A stretch of 64,000 bases of DNA from Rhizobium esperanzae (GCF_002204185.1 NZ_MXPU01000020.1:1-64000); one strand, 5' to 3'; shown: positions 16,460 through 26,891, counted from the first letter of the stretch. Notes: generated by a model not told the origin, from the sequence alone. Numbers and translations are program-made.

Positions 16460-17284
16460 TTAGATGGTAACGACCTCACGCCGCAGCGTATCCCACGATG
16501 CCTTGTCGGGCGCAATCAGCAGTCCGCCGTCGAGATGCTGCGGTAAATAGGGCGAGCCGTCGAAGCGGGCCGCATAGGCGCCGGCCTCCTGCGAGATCAG
16601 CGTGCCGGCAAGATGGTCCCAAGGCATCAGCTTGTTGTACATCAGGTAATGGACGTGCCCGCCGGCAAGGGTACGGTATTCGTGAGCAGCGCATCGGTAG
16701 TTGGTGAGGAAGCGCACCTTGGCGAGATTGCCAAGGACCTCGGCGCGCTTCTCCACTGGCAGGTAGCCGGTCGAAGCCATGCCGACCATCTGATCGAGCG
16801 CGACAGGCTCGGCCGCACGCAGTCGCTGCGCCTCGCCATCCGGCCGCCGCAGCCAAGCACCGCCGCCCTTCTCCGCCATCACCCAGTCGTCGCCCATAGG
16901 ATCGTAGATGATGCCGGCAATGGTTTCGCCGCCTGAAATGACAGAGGCCATGACGCCGAAGGCCGGAATGCCGGCGGCGAAGTTGAACGTTCCGTCGACC
17001 GGATCGACCACGATCGCGAGATCGGCATCGGCAAGCCTGCCAAGCAGCGTCGGGTCGGCCGCGACCGACTCTTCCCCGAGGAACAGCGCGTCCGGCCAGA
17101 GCTGTTGCGCTTCCGCCTTGATCATCCGCTCGGCCTGCTCGTCGGCCTCGGTGACAAGATCGGTCGCCTCGCTCTTGGCGCGCACTTCATCCCGGCCGAG
17201 CCGGCGGAAGCGCGGCAGGATCTCGGCCTTTGCCGCGCGGCGCAGGAGATCGGCGAGAACGGTCACGTCAACGCTTGTTGTCAT
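16460..17284 (-). CDS. Inositol-monophosphatase-family phosphatase (copy A)
   Basis: A 274-residue Mg2+-dependent phosphatase of the IMPase/HisN/CysQ superfamily. Metal ligands are Glu of LFLGEES, the two Asp in VVDPVDGTFNFAAG, and Asp of the late LMPWDHLAG. The conserved SEATDLVTEADEQAE helix is near residue 40. ATG 17284 (MTTSVDV) is preferred to a start 5 codons upstream. It lies 33 bp downstream of a paralogue. HisN-type histidinol-phosphatase or SuhB-like activity are both possible; the sequence alone does not decide. Confidence 0.88.
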   Translation of the reverse strand: MTTSVDVTVLADLLRRAAKAEILPRFRRLGRDEVRAKSEATDLVTEADEQAERMIKAEAQQLWPDALFLGEESVAADPTLLGRLADADLAIVVDPVDGTFNFAAGIPAFGVMASVISGGETIAGIIYDPMGDDWVMAEKGGGAWLRRPDGEAQRLRAAEPVALDQMVGMASTGYLPVEKRAEVLGNLAKVRFLTNYRCAAHEYRTLAGGHVHYLMYNKLMPWDHLAGTLISQEAGAYAARFDGSPYLPQHLDGGLLIAPDKASWDTLRREVVTI

Positions 17285-17317
17285 ATCAAATCCTCTCACT
17301 TCGGCCGAGGCCTGATA

Positions 17318-18145
17318 TCAGATGCCTACGATCTCGCGCTGGATCAGCTGCCAGCTTTCCCTATCAGGCGCAGAAATGATGCCGCCGGTCGTCTCGCCCG
17401 GACGATAGGGTGTGCCATCGAATTTCGCCGTGTGGCCGCCCGCCTCCTGGTGCGCGAGCACGCCGGCCAGGTGATCCCAGGGCATCAGCTTCGCATGACC
17501 AATGAAATGCATCTTGCCGGATGCGACCATCCAATATTCATAGGCCGAGCAGTTGAAAGCGAAGGTCATCCGCGCCTTTGCCATGTTGGCGCAGATGCGC
17601 GAGCGATCGGGCTCTTCCATATGGCCCCATGACATGCCGCCGACCATCTGGTTCAAGGCGGCAGGCTCAGCCACCCTCAGCCTGCTCGATTGTCCATCCC
17701 GGCGCATCAGAAAGGCGCCCGCCCCCTTGATCGCCGTCACCGTGTCGCCGAGAGCGGGATCGTGAATGATGCCGGCGACGGTTTCGCCGCTGACGGTAAC
17801 CGCAAGCATCGTTCCGAAAACGGGAAGTCCGGCGGCGAAATTGAACGTGCCGTCGACAGGATCGATGACGAAGGCAAGCTCGGCATCGGCAAGCGCCGGC
17901 ACCACCGATCTGTCGGCGTCATAGGCTTCCTCGCCGACGACGAGTGCCGAGGGAAAGCGCGTTTTCAGGGCCGCGGTGATCCGGTGTTCGGCAAGCAGAT
18001 CCGCCTGCGTCACCAGATCGGTTGCCGAGGTTTTTTCCGAAACATCCGTGTCGCCAAGGTTGCGAAAAAGCGGCATGATCTCCGCACGCGCCGCCTCCTT
18101 TACGCATTCGACGAGAAAGAGAATATCCTGATCTGAAATAGTCAT
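17318..18145 (-). CDS. Inositol-monophosphatase-family phosphatase (copy B)
   Basis: A 275-residue tandem paralogue of the 16460-17284 gene with the same architecture: TSATDLVTQADLLAE, VVGEEAYD (the second acid of GEES is replaced by Ala), VIDPVDGTFNFAAGLPVFG and KLMPWDHLAG. All metal-binding carboxylates are present, so it is probably active. The parallel C-terminus of both copies (REVVTI against REIVGI) shows a simple duplication. It precedes copy A in the leftward transcript. Confidence 0.88.
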   Translation of the reverse strand: MTISDQDILFLVECVKEAARAEIMPLFRNLGDTDVSEKTSATDLVTQADLLAEHRITAALKTRFPSALVVGEEAYDADRSVVPALADAELAFVIDPVDGTFNFAAGLPVFGTMLAVTVSGETVAGIIHDPALGDTVTAIKGAGAFLMRRDGQSSRLRVAEPAALNQMVGGMSWGHMEEPDRSRICANMAKARMTFAFNCSAYEYWMVASGKMHFIGHAKLMPWDHLAGVLAHQEAGGHTAKFDGTPYRPGETTGGIISAPDRESWQLIQREIVGI

Positions 18146-18193
18146 GCGAATTGCTGTCCTTCATGCAAAGAGCCAGCCTGCTTAGCCGGCCTT

Positions 18194-19066
18194 TTATGAA
18201 GGATCGGTGACACCAAGGCTGGAAAAGTCGAAGAGTTTCGGATCGAGCAGATGCGACGGGTTCACGTGCGAAAGCGCTCGCAGCATCGTGTCCTTGCGTC
18301 CAGGCATGCGCCGTTCGATATCGGCGAGCATGTCCTTCATCGCATTGCGCTGCAGCCCGTCCTGGGAGCCGCAGAGATCGCAGGGGATGATCGGGAACTG
18401 CATGGCGGCGGCGAACCTGGCAAGGTCGTCCTCGGCGGCATAGGCGAGCGGCCGAAGCACCATCAGGTCGCCCTCGTCGTTCAGAAGCTTTGCCGGCATC
18501 GAGGCAAGCCGTCCGCCGTGGAAGAAATTCATGAAGAAGGTTTCGAGAATGTCCTCACGGTGATGGCCGAGCACCAGTGCGTCGCAGCCCTCCTCCCGCG
18601 CGATGCGGTAGAGATTGCCGCGCCGCAGCCGCGAACAGAGCGAGCAATAGGTGGCGCCTTCCGGCACCTTCTCCTTCACGATCGAATAGGTGTCGCGATA
18701 TTCGATCCGATGCCGGACGCCGATCTTCGTCAGATAGTCCGGCAGCACATGCTTTGGAAAGTTGGGCTGTCCCTGGTCGAGATTGCAGGCGACGATCTCG
18801 ACGGGCAGCAGCCCGCGCCATTTCAGATCAAGCAGCAGCGCCAAGAGACCGTAGGAATCCTTGCCGCCGGAAAGGCCGACAAGCCAGCGCTTCTGCCCCT
18901 TCAGCATGTCGAAGTCATCGAAAGCCTGACGTACTTGCCTGAGCAGGCGCTTGCGCAGCTTGTTGAAGGAAACCGAACGTGGCGCATCGGCAAAGAGCGC
19001 CGGACCGGCGCCGTCGTCGATTTCGCCAATTTCCGGATCATCAGCGATGTTGGCTGCGATATTCAT
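18194..19066 (-). CDS. ttcA: tRNA 2-thiocytidine(32) synthetase
   Basis: A 290-residue PP-loop ATPase that thiolates C32 of certain tRNAs using a [4Fe-4S] cluster. The PP-loop SGGKDS is at residues 66-71, and the first cluster pair C141-x-x-C144 is in [13 protein letters not shown] second Cys pair is in [16 protein letters not shown], and [17 protein letters not shown] is also family-typical. The extra N-terminal 30 residues are acidic and low in complexity, as in other rhizobial copies. Confidence 0.94.
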   Translation of the reverse strand: MNIAANIADDPEIGEIDDGAGPALFADAPRSVSFNKLRKRLLRQVRQAFDDFDMLKGQKRWLVGLSGGKDSYGLLALLLDLKWRGLLPVEIVACNLDQGQPNFPKHVLPDYLTKIGVRHRIEYRDTYSIVKEKVPEGATYCSLCSRLRRGNLYRIAREEGCDALVLGHHREDILETFFMNFFHGGRLASMPAKLLNDEGDLMVLRPLAYAAEDDLARFAAAMQFPIIPCDLCGSQDGLQRNAMKDMLADIERRMPGRKDTMLRALSHVNPSHLLDPKLFDFSSLGVTDPS

Positions 19067-19124
19067 TGCTCCGTCCTATCGAAGGTCTGCCTGCCTTAGC
19101 AGAAACTCATCCGGCAACACAGCC

Positions 19125-20054
19125 TCAATCGCCGAAAACCGACCAGCCGGTGCGGGCCGCAAGCATCTCAAGCGCCAGGGCGCCAAGCTGCGAATTGCCG
19201 ACCTTGTTCAGCCCCGGCGACCAGACCGCGATCGAGGCAATGCCGGGCGCTACCGCAAAGATGCCGCCGCCGACGCCGCTCTTGCCGGGCAGACCGACAT
19301 GATAGGCAAAGTCGCCCGAGCCGTCATAATGGCCGCAGGTCAGCATCAGCGCATTGATGCGCCGCGCCCGCTTCGGCGAGACCACGGAATGACCGGTCAT
19401 CGGATTGCTGCCGCGCGCCGCCAGGAACAGCCCGGCCCGGGCCAGCTGCTCGCAGCTCATCGCGAGCGCGCATTGATGGAAATAGACTCCGAGCACGTGG
19501 TCAACGGGATGGTCGAGATTGCGATAGGCACGCATGAAGTTGGCAAGCGCAACATTGCGGTATCCGGTCTGCGTCTCGGAACGCGCCACCTTGTCGTCAA
19601 TGGCGATCGACTCGTCGTCGGCGAGATACCGCACGAAACGCAGCAGCTCGCCAATCGCCTCGCGCGGCGCATGGCCCGCCATGACGACGTCGGTGACGGC
19701 GATCGCGCCGGCATTGATGAAGGGATTGCGGGGAATGCCGCTCTCGTGTTCGAGTTGCACGATCGAATTGAAGGCCGATCCCGATGGCTCGCGCCCGACG
19801 CGCTTCCACAGTCCCTCACCGACCTTGCCGAGCGCCAAGGTCAGCGTGAAGACCTTGGATATGCTCTGGATCGAAAAAGCGATATCGGCATCGCCGACAC
19901 GAAAGACCTGGCCATCGACGGTGACGATCGCCATGCCGAACTGCCGCGGGTCCACCTTGGCAAGCTCGGGAATATAGTCGGCGACCTTGCCCTCGCCGAT
20001 ACGCGGCAGGATATCGCTGTAGATGCTATCGAGGGTCGCCTGCAAATCCGCCAT
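19125..20054 (-). CDS. glsA: Glutaminase
   Basis: A 309-residue serine-dependent beta-lactamase-fold glutaminase converting glutamine to glutamate and ammonia. The nucleophile motif S64-x-x-K67 lies in [10 protein letters not shown]. Family segments [13 protein letters not shown], ETGxRN-like [34 protein letters not shown] and [12 protein letters not shown] are all intact. It is preceded by the rpsD terminator, so it has its own promoter. Rhizobium etli is known to use glutaminase A in glutamine turnover. Confidence 0.95.
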   Translation of the reverse strand: MADLQATLDSIYSDILPRIGEGKVADYIPELAKVDPRQFGMAIVTVDGQVFRVGDADIAFSIQSISKVFTLTLALGKVGEGLWKRVGREPSGSAFNSIVQLEHESGIPRNPFINAGAIAVTDVVMAGHAPREAIGELLRFVRYLADDESIAIDDKVARSETQTGYRNVALANFMRAYRNLDHPVDHVLGVYFHQCALAMSCEQLARAGLFLAARGSNPMTGHSVVSPKRARRINALMLTCGHYDGSGDFAYHVGLPGKSGVGGGIFAVAPGIASIAVWSPGLNKVGNSQLGALALEMLAARTGWSVFGD

Positions 20055-20072
20055 CGCCTCTCTCCGGATAAC

Positions 20073-20101
20073 AAAAAAGCCGCCCGAAAGAGCGGCTTTT
20101 C
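20073..20101 (-). terminator. Intrinsic terminator of rpsD
   Basis: Read leftward: AAAAGCCGC, loop TCTTTCGG, GCGGCTTTTTT. A GC stem followed directly by a T-run, 26 bp after the rpsD stop and just before the glsA start. Confidence 0.85.
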
Positions 20102-20126
20102 CATATGCGAAAACGCCTGGGTTTTC

Positions 20127-20744
20127 TTAACGCGAATAGAATTCGACGACCAGATGCGGTTCCATGACAACAGGGAACGGAACGTCGCTGAGCGTCGGGA
20201 CGCGGCCGAAGGTAGCAACCATCTTGTTGTGATCGACTTCGATATAGTCGGGGACGTCACGCTCGGCGAGGCTGACGGCCTCCAGAACGGTCACCAGCTG
20301 CTTCGACTTCTCGCGAACTTCGATGACGTCGCCAGCCTTGCAGCGGTAGGAACCGATGTTGACGCGTACGCCGTTAACGGTGACGTGGCCATGGTTGACG
20401 AACTGACGGGCAGCAAAGACCGTCGGAACGAACTTGGCGCGATAGACGATCGCGTCGAGGCGCGATTCCAGCAGACCGATCAGGTTTTCCGAGGTGTCGC
20501 CCTTGCGGCGGGCCGCTTCTGCGAAGATGGCGCGGAACTGCTTCTCGCGCAGGTCACCGTAGTAACCCTTGAGCTTCTGCTTGGCGCGCAGCTGCACACC
20601 GAAGTCCGAAAGCTTGCCCTTGCGGCGCTGGCCGTGCTGGCCCGGGCCGTATTCGCGGCGGTTCACCGGGGATTTCGGACGACCCCAGATGTTTTCGCCC
20701 ATACGGCGGTCAATTTTGTACTTGGACGATTCGCGCTTGCTCAT
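20127..20744 (-). CDS. rpsD: 30S ribosomal protein S4
   Basis: A 205-residue primary 16S rRNA-binding protein. The start at 20744 gives the expected [20 protein letters not shown]. The S4 RNA-binding domain is seen in [31 protein letters not shown], and [25 protein letters not shown] is the alphaproteobacterial N-terminal signature. It stands alone rather than in the alpha operon and ends in a clear terminator. Confidence 0.98.
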   Translation of the reverse strand: MSKRESSKYKIDRRMGENIWGRPKSPVNRREYGPGQHGQRRKGKLSDFGVQLRAKQKLKGYYGDLREKQFRAIFAEAARRKGDTSENLIGLLESRLDAIVYRAKFVPTVFAARQFVNHGHVTVNGVRVNIGSYRCKAGDVIEVREKSKQLVTVLEAVSLAERDVPDYIEVDHNKMVATFGRVPTLSDVPFPVVMEPHLVVEFYSR

Positions 20745-20969
20745 CGTATTTCCTTTCAAAGGTTTATGGCGGCCTGTTGCCAAACCGCGCGAAGGAAACA
20801 CGCCCTCCTCTGACCTCTGCCGAGACCTGACAGGATGTTTCGGTTACGCGAACAGAAACGATCCACGGGACATGTCAAATGAAACACCGGACATTGCTGC
20901 CCGGTGCTTGGCGCGGTCTTTAGAGGCCCGTCATGAAAATGTCAACTGCGCCAAAGCTCGAAAGCGCTA

Positions 20970-22481
20970 CTATTCCGCAGCCAAGGGCTGATCGCCGGTA
21001 TCGGGCGCGTTGGCGTCGCCCGGCGCGGTCTGGCAATTCATGTCGGGGAAAGCCACGATGCGCTTGCCCGAGAAATCCGTATGCACAACGACGATCCCCT
21101 GCTCCTCGAAATAACCGAGCAGACGGCGGGCGCGCCGCGCCGAATGGGTTCCGTAGGCGCGGGCGATGCGGGCGTCCGAAGGGCACGGTTCGCCGCAGAC
21201 GGCGGCCTTGGCGAGCATCAGGAAAACACCCTGCAGGTCGTCGGTGACACTTGATGACAACGATAGCGCCGTCGCCCACTCGTCGCTCGCGGCTGTCGCG
21301 GCATCGACGCCGGAGCGGGAGATCGCCACGCGCCGGCGGAAATCCGGCAGCGAAATCGGCGGTCCCGGGACGCGACGCATGCGCAGCCGCACGAGAAAAT
21401 CCTGGTAGAGCACGGAATCGGTGCGGAAGGCGGAGGCGGGATCGTCGAGTATTTCGGCAAACACGCCGGCAAGGCGCTCTTCCCGTTCCTCGGCCGAAAT
21501 CTCCACCTGGCTCGCCCTCGCCTCGACAGGTGCAGGCGACGCCGCCGGCGCCGAGCGTGAGAGTTCTGCCAGGATATCGGTCGTCGGCCGCGGCGCCGGC
21601 GGCGTGCGGCGCACCAGCGGGCGCTGGAACTCTTCCGGATCGGGGGTGAAGATCAGATCTTCGACATCCTGGGGCGCATCCGGCAGCGGCATCAGTTTCG
21701 GGCTGGAGGAGCGCGCCGACGTTTCCACTGCGCCGATCTGGATCGGCAGCGGCCGGCGCGACAGCGCAGGACCGAGAGCGACGAAATTGCCGCGCTTCAG
21801 ATCGCGGAACATCTCGGCTTGGCGCCGGTCCATGCCGAGCAGATCGGCGGCGCGCGCCATATCGATATCGAGGAAGGTGCGGCCCATCAGGAAGTTCGAG
21901 GCTTCGGCCGCGACGTTCTTGGCGAGCTTGGCGAGCCGCTGCGTCGCGATCACCCCGGCAAGACCGCGCTTGCGGCCGCGGCACATCAGGTTCGTCATCG
22001 CGCCCAACGACATCTTGCGCGCATCTTCCGAAACATCACCGCCGACGGAGGGGGCAAACATCTGCGCCTCGTCGACGACGACGAGGACGGGATACCAATA
22101 TTCGCGATCGGCATCGAACATGCCGTTTAGGAAGGCGGCGGCAGCGCGCATCTGCTGCTCGATATCGAGACCTTCGAGCGTCAGCACGCAGGACACGCGA
22201 TGCTGGCGAATGCGGTTGGCAATGCCTGCCAGCTCCGCCTCGGTCCGCTCGCCGTCGACGACGATGTGACCGAACCTGTCGGAAAGCGTGACGAAATCAC
22301 CCTCGGGATCGATGATGACCTGTTGCACCCATTGTGCAGACTGCTCGAGCAAGCGGCGCAGGAGATGCGACTTGCCCGACCCGGAATTGCCCTGCACGAG
22401 CAGGCGCGTCGCCAGCAACTCCTCGATATCGAGCGTCGCCGGAGCGCCGGACGCCAATCCCATATCGATGCCAACCTGCAA
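20970..22481 (-). CDS. HerA/DUF87-type P-loop ATPase
   Basis: A 503-residue ATPase of the HerA-FtsK group. Walker A GNSGSGKS is at residues 31-38, with a Walker B strand VLVVVDEAQMFAP about 100 residues later and a downstream RGRKRGLAGVIATQRLAKL (sensor/Q-motif). The family includes DNA-translocating hexamers. After the ATPase core there is a Pro/Arg/Ser-rich linker (about 270-330), then a C-terminal region with ARAYGTHSARRARRLLGYFEEQGIVV, which looks like a winged helix. The start is a TTG with GAGGA six bases upstream; ATG at codon 7 is the alternative. No NurA-like nuclease is adjacent. A DNA-processing or segregation role is possible but unproven. Confidence 0.85.
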   Translation of the reverse strand: MQVGIDMGLASGAPATLDIEELLATRLLVQGNSGSGKSHLLRRLLEQSAQWVQQVIIDPEGDFVTLSDRFGHIVVDGERTEAELAGIANRIRQHRVSCVLTLEGLDIEQQMRAAAAFLNGMFDADREYWYPVLVVVDEAQMFAPSVGGDVSEDARKMSLGAMTNLMCRGRKRGLAGVIATQRLAKLAKNVAAEASNFLMGRTFLDIDMARAADLLGMDRRQAEMFRDLKRGNFVALGPALSRRPLPIQIGAVETSARSSSPKLMPLPDAPQDVEDLIFTPDPEEFQRPLVRRTPPAPRPTTDILAELSRSAPAASPAPVEARASQVEISAEEREERLAGVFAEILDDPASAFRTDSVLYQDFLVRLRMRRVPGPPISLPDFRRRVAISRSGVDAATAASDEWATALSLSSSVTDDLQGVFLMLAKAAVCGEPCPSDARIARAYGTHSARRARRLLGYFEEQGIVVVHTDFSGKRIVAFPDMNCQTAPGDANAPDTGDQPLAAE

Positions 22482-22609
22482 TGCTGATCCTCGCGGCGAA
22501 GAGACTCACATGAATGAAGTGCCATTCTTCCGAAACGGCAAAGCCCCGTCTATCAAAGAATGCGCAGTTTTTCAGGACCGGATTTCGCCAACCCACAGGA
22601 CAATTCCGC

Positions 22610-23410
22610 TTACGCTCTCAAGCCGAATCCCTGCATCAATCGTCGCGTGGCAAAATCGGGATTGCCTGATGTGAAGACTGCAAAGTCGAAATTGTCCGGA
22701 TGCACCGCATCGGCAACCAGCGGCACCAGCGTGCGGGCGCGCCGCGCGATTGCCTCGGCCGGATCGAGCCAGTCGACCGGCCAGGGCGCAAGACGGCGGA
22801 AGAGATTGGCCATGAACGGATAGTGCGTGCAGGCAAGCACCACGATATCGGTCTTGTAACCCTCTTTCTCGACGAAGCACTGGTCGATCTCGGCAAGCAC
22901 GGCCTCGTCGGAGACGGCGTCGCCGCGAATATAGGCTTCGGCCATGCGCGCAAGGTTTTCCGACCCGACAAGCCGCACGTGGCATTGCTGCGCGAAGGAC
23001 TGGATGAGATCGCGCGTATAGGCTCGCTTCACGGTACCCGGCGTCGCCAGCACCGAGACCAGGCCCGAACGCGTGCGCTCCGCCGCCGGCTTGATCGCCG
23101 GCACGGTGCCGACGAAGGTCATTTGGGGAAAGGCCGCGCGCAGGTCGGCGCCGACAAGCGTGAAGGCGGTATTGCAGGCGATGATGCAGACTTCGGGATC
23201 GTAATCCTGAAGCAGCTTGCCGAAGAGCCCGATGATGCGCTCCTTCAGCGCCTGCTCTTCCCAACCACCATAAGGGAATCCGGCATCGTCGGCGACATAG
23301 ACGAAGCCGCGCTCCGGCATCAGCACGCGCGCCTCGCGCAGCACGGTCAGCCCGCCTATGCCTGAATCGAAGACGAGGACGGATTTCAGCTCATTGGTCG
23401 GCGCTGTCAT
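22610..23410 (-). CDS. murI: Glutamate racemase
   Basis: A 266-residue cofactor-independent racemase supplying D-glutamate for peptidoglycan. The two catalytic cysteines are Cys79 in IIACNTAF and Cys194 in LACTHYPF. The N-terminal [13 protein letters not shown] and [11 protein letters not shown] are diagnostic. Its start overlaps the end of the trmJ gene by about 20 bp, so the two are coupled. Confidence 0.96.
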   Translation of the reverse strand: MTAPTNELKSVLVFDSGIGGLTVLREARVLMPERGFVYVADDAGFPYGGWEEQALKERIIGLFGKLLQDYDPEVCIIACNTAFTLVGADLRAAFPQMTFVGTVPAIKPAAERTRSGLVSVLATPGTVKRAYTRDLIQSFAQQCHVRLVGSENLARMAEAYIRGDAVSDEAVLAEIDQCFVEKEGYKTDIVVLACTHYPFMANLFRRLAPWPVDWLDPAEAIARRARTLVPLVADAVHPDNFDFAVFTSGNPDFATRRLMQGFGLRA

Positions 23411-24221
23411 CGGTTGGCGCTTCCTTGCCGGATCTGGTGAAACCGCCTTTACGCGGACTGTTACGCGAAAAGCGATCGAGGGAGGAGATGACGCCGCGCA
23501 GCACGCTGATTTCCTGTTCCGTGAAGGCCCGGCGGGAGAGAACAGCGCGAAGGTTGTCCACCATTTTCGGCTTTTTCGAGGGCGGATGGAAATAGTTGCG
23601 TGAATCGAGCGCTTCTTCCAGCTGGTCGAACAGGCCGAAGAGCTGCTCCTTGGTGGAAGGCCGCTGCTCGAGCGCCTGGAACGGCACCGCTTCCAGATCC
23701 TCCATGCCGGACTTCATCCATTCATAGGACATCAGAAGCACGGCCTGAGCAATATTCAGCGAGGCGAAGGCGGGATTGACCGGAAAGGTCACGATCTCGT
23801 CCGCCAGCGCCACTTCCTCATTGGTCAGCCCCCAACGCTCGCGGCCGAAGAGAATGCCCGTTGCCTCGCCCGCCCGGAACCTTGTGCGCAGCGTTTGCGC
23901 GGCAAAGACCGGGGAGCGCACCGGTTTATAGTTGTCGCGGCTGCGCGCCGTCGTGGCGTAAACGAAATTGAGATCGGCAATTGCCTGCTCCAACGTGTCA
24001 TAGACTTTGGTGCCCTCGATCACGTGGTCCGCCTTGGAGGCCGTCGCCTGCGCTTTCTCGTTCGGCCAACCGTCGCGCGGATTGACGAGACGCAGTTCGG
24101 CCAGGCCGAAATTCGCCATGGCGCGCGCCACCATACCGATATTCTCGCCCATCTGCGGCTCGACCAGAATAATGGCCGGCCCTTCGGCCAGAAGTTGACG
24201 CTCGCTGTTCGTGCCTGCCAT
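23391..24221 (-). CDS. trmJ: tRNA (cytidine/uridine-2'-O-)-methyltransferase TrmJ-like
   Basis: A 276-residue SPOUT-class RNA 2'-O-methyltransferase. Motif 1 is in [21 protein letters not shown], motif 2 in [16 protein letters not shown] and motif 3 in [20 protein letters not shown], forming the AdoMet trefoil knot. The C-terminal helix region matches TrmJ, which modifies position 32 of tRNAs. ATG 24221 is used because the longer frame overlaps the FUSC gene antiparallel to no domain. It starts 5 bp after the FUSC stop. Confidence 0.93.
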   Translation of the reverse strand: MAGTNSERQLLAEGPAIILVEPQMGENIGMVARAMANFGLAELRLVNPRDGWPNEKAQATASKADHVIEGTKVYDTLEQAIADLNFVYATTARSRDNYKPVRSPVFAAQTLRTRFRAGEATGILFGRERWGLTNEEVALADEIVTFPVNPAFASLNIAQAVLLMSYEWMKSGMEDLEAVPFQALEQRPSTKEQLFGLFDQLEEALDSRNYFHPPSKKPKMVDNLRAVLSRRAFTEQEISVLRGVISSLDRFSRNSPRKGGFTRSGKEAPTDDSADQ

Positions 24222-24225
24222 GGTC

Positions 24226-26259
24226 TTATCCCTGTTTCGAGCGCGCAATAGCCTCGCCCGACGCAAACGGCAAGGTGTCGGCCTGCGGATAGAGCCTTTC
24301 CAGCGCCGAACCGACCATCTCGAGCCCCACCCGGGCGCCCTCTCGCGACACTGGCAAATGCCGCCCTGCGGTTCGCGACGCCTTGCGCTTGATAAAGAAA
24401 CAAGCAGAACCGCGTGACGCCGCATCATCGACCAGCGCCAGATCCGCCGTGATCAACCTCCTCTGATCATCGTCGGCAGGCGGTGCTTCATGGCTCCTCG
24501 CTAGGACGCGTGCCCAATAGGTGCAGGAAAGAAAGATCGCCAATGTCTGGCGGATCTGACCGGGCCGCGTCACAACCGACCAGGAGGAGCCAAGCGGGCG
24601 GGCCGCCACCGTCACGTCGCGGTAGCAGGCATCGATCTTCTGCGACAATGCGATCAATTCGAAACCGCTCTTGCCCTCGCCGATTGCGCCCAGCAGCTCG
24701 CGCAGCGCCTGGAACCAACGGGCAAGCGCGGAATCGAGCGCGCCACGCGTGCGTGTCGGAAAGACGATGAAGGCGACCGCCGTTCCGGCCGCAGCCCCAA
24801 TCATGGTCTCGCCGATGCGCAGCTTCAACAGATCGAGCGTCAATACGCCGGTCATGCCGTAGACCAGGCAGAGCACGATCGAAATGAAGAAGGTCATCGT
24901 CGCATAGGAAACCTGCAGGAAATAGAAGGCGAGGAAGATACAGACGGCGGCAACCGGAATGGCAATATCGGGCTCGCCTGAAATCAGCGTTGCCAGCACA
25001 AGGCCGATGGCAATCCCGAACACGGTGCCGAGCGAGCGCGACAGCGCCCTCATCGCAGTGTCGCCGCGCGAATTGGTGTTGGTAAAGACGAGGAAGGAAG
25101 CAAGCACCGCCCAGAACCAGCGTTCGCGTGACAAGAGCAGGCCGAAGCTCATGGCGATCGCCGACGCGATGGTGATCTGCAGTGCCGAACGCAGCAGAGG
25201 ATTGGCGAAAGAAAAGTCGATCGCCTGGGATTGCGCCGTATCCTTGATCGCGTCGATCTCGGAGAAACCGGAGGCCTGCCCCTCGCCGATCGCCTGCGTC
25301 AACTGCTGCCGCGCCTCGCCGAGCCAGAGAAGGGCCCGCAGGGTTTCTCCCTGCGGCTGATCCCTGATGGCGTCGGCCATCCCTTCAAATCTTGCAACTT
25401 CCGCCGTATCCGCCTCGATAACGGCATGGACGAGCGCAAAAGGCGGCGGGCTCTGGAAGCTCAGCACGATCGCGCTCTCGGCGGCAAGATGAGCGTCGAA
25501 AAGCCGGATCGCCAGTTCGGCGGCTGGGTCGGCGGCGCCGTCGAAAACACCGGCCGGCGGCCGCGGGATGAAGGTCTCCGCCATCAGCACCACTTCCTTC
25601 AGCCGGTCTTCCAGCTGGCGCAGTTCCTGCCGGTCGGCTTCGCCGATCTCGGCGCCGCCGGCGATGGCGGCGAGCTTGAAGAGGATCTGGTTGATCCGAC
25701 CCCTGACGCTTTCGAGCGAACGCAACAGATCGCGCCGCCAATCGTCGGGCAGCAGAACCGCCCTGACCAGATGGCCGACGAGCACCGCGACGACAGGGCC
25801 GATCGCCACTTCAGGCAGCTCGGCAAGCGGAGGCCGGAAATAGGCGCCCATGAAATAGGAGGTGAAGGCGAACATGCCGATGGCAAAACCGCGCGGCCCG
25901 AACACCCGTCCCGCCGATGCGAGCGCGATCACCACCAGGAAGACGAGATCGGAGAGAAAGCGGCGATCCTCGAGCCCCGCGGCAATGCCGACGACGGCGA
26001 GGCTTGCCACACAGCCGAAGAGCCGCGTCACCAACTGGCGGGAATTGCCCTTGTCGCGCACCGCCACGCCGCCTTCGATCGACAGCACAATGCCGAGGCC
26101 AAAGGCCGCGGTCGGCAACGACAGGATGAGCATGTGGATGGCAAGAAGGACCAAAAAGGAGAAAACGATCGTCAGCGTCACCCGCAGGGCCATGCGCAGA
26201 CGCGAAAGCGCCGGATCATTGGCAAGCAGCCAGTCGCGAGCCTGAAAACCGGAAAACAA
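24226..26259 (-). CDS. FUSC-family inner-membrane protein (aromatic acid exporter-like)
   Basis: A 677-residue protein with two clusters of about five to six membrane helices (roughly residues 25-175 and 355-500) separated by a soluble domain, the AaeB/FUSC layout. Examples of helices are VTLTIVFSFLVLLAIHMLILSL and SAIAMSFGLLLSRERWFWAVLASFLVF, the latter carrying the FUSC W-A-x-L-x-x-F-LVF pattern. The C-terminal soluble part holds a weak helical region. Family members export p-hydroxybenzoate and other aromatic acids, or are of unknown role. No membrane-fusion gene lies next to it. Confidence 0.88.
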   Translation of the reverse strand: MFSGFQARDWLLANDPALSRLRMALRVTLTIVFSFLVLLAIHMLILSLPTAAFGLGIVLSIEGGVAVRDKGNSRQLVTRLFGCVASLAVVGIAAGLEDRRFLSDLVFLVVIALASAGRVFGPRGFAIGMFAFTSYFMGAYFRPPLAELPEVAIGPVVAVLVGHLVRAVLLPDDWRRDLLRSLESVRGRINQILFKLAAIAGGAEIGEADRQELRQLEDRLKEVVLMAETFIPRPPAGVFDGAADPAAELAIRLFDAHLAAESAIVLSFQSPPPFALVHAVIEADTAEVARFEGMADAIRDQPQGETLRALLWLGEARQQLTQAIGEGQASGFSEIDAIKDTAQSQAIDFSFANPLLRSALQITIASAIAMSFGLLLSRERWFWAVLASFLVFTNTNSRGDTAMRALSRSLGTVFGIAIGLVLATLISGEPDIAIPVAAVCIFLAFYFLQVSYATMTFFISIVLCLVYGMTGVLTLDLLKLRIGETMIGAAAGTAVAFIVFPTRTRGALDSALARWFQALRELLGAIGEGKSGFELIALSQKIDACYRDVTVAARPLGSSWSVVTRPGQIRQTLAIFLSCTYWARVLARSHEAPPADDDQRRLITADLALVDDAASRGSACFFIKRKASRTAGRHLPVSREGARVGLEMVGSALERLYPQADTLPFASGEAIARSKQG

Positions 26260-26360
26260 ATGCAGGCCTCCTCATGCCGCGGAAGGATCGACAGATAATG
26301 CCATGCCGGGCGAAGCAAATCGCCCGCGATCGAATCTCGACGCTCGCGACTGTCGCGCGC

Positions 26361-26891
26361 CTATTGGCCCTTGGCAATCAGCGCCATCGTCGCCTTCAGG
26401 GAATCGCGGCCCTGCGTTTCGATATTCTCGGTGACGATATCATCGATGACGGCTTGGCCAGCCTCCTCGACCACCTCGAAGCGAACGGTTGTGTAGTCCT
26501 TGGCGTCAGGAGTGTCCGCGCAGGCGGATTTCTTGAAGCGCACCGTGACCTCGGTCGTCCCGTTGACCGGGGGCGCAGCCGCCATCGTCAGATCCTCCAG
26601 CGGGCATGCATCCTGGCCGTTGACGATGACATCGTAATCGAAGGGCGATATGCCGTCGTCGTCGTCGCCGGCGGGAAATTGCGCAGCCGCCTGATATTTT
26701 GCGATGAAGTCCTTGCTGTAGAGTTGGTCGAGCCGGCTCGCATCGAAGATGTCGGTCCAGTCGCTATTGTTGTCGGCCCAGTTGCTCCTGGTTGCGTCCA
26801 TGATCTCCTTCACGGGAGCCGTGGCATCGGCCGCGTGGGCGGCGCCTGAAAAGGCGATAAGGCTTGCGATAACAACGGCGATTGTCTTCAT
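26361..26891 (-). CDS. Exported hypothetical protein
   Basis: A 176-residue protein with a clear Sec signal peptide (MKTIAVVIASLIAFSGAAHA, cleavage after AHA). The mature part is rich in Asp and has two cysteines (QDACPLEDL and KSACADTP) that could form a disulphide. It loosely resembles DUF3828-type periplasmic proteins. The start at 26891 gives the signal peptide directly. It is divergent from icd with a 188-bp gap. I do not recognise a function. Confidence 0.75.
   Translation of the reverse strand: MKTIAVVIASLIAFSGAAHAADATAPVKEIMDATRSNWADNNSDWTDIFDASRLDQLYSKDFIAKYQAAAQFPAGDDDDGISPFDYDVIVNGQDACPLEDLTMAAAPPVNGTTEVTVRFKKSACADTPDAKDYTTVRFEVVEEAGQAVIDDIVTENIETQGRDSLKATMALIAKGQ

Noticed and set aside
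16460-17284. Calling this gene hisN outright
   Set aside because: IMPase-superfamily motifs do not distinguish histidinol, inositol or nucleotide phosphatase, and no his gene is adjacent.
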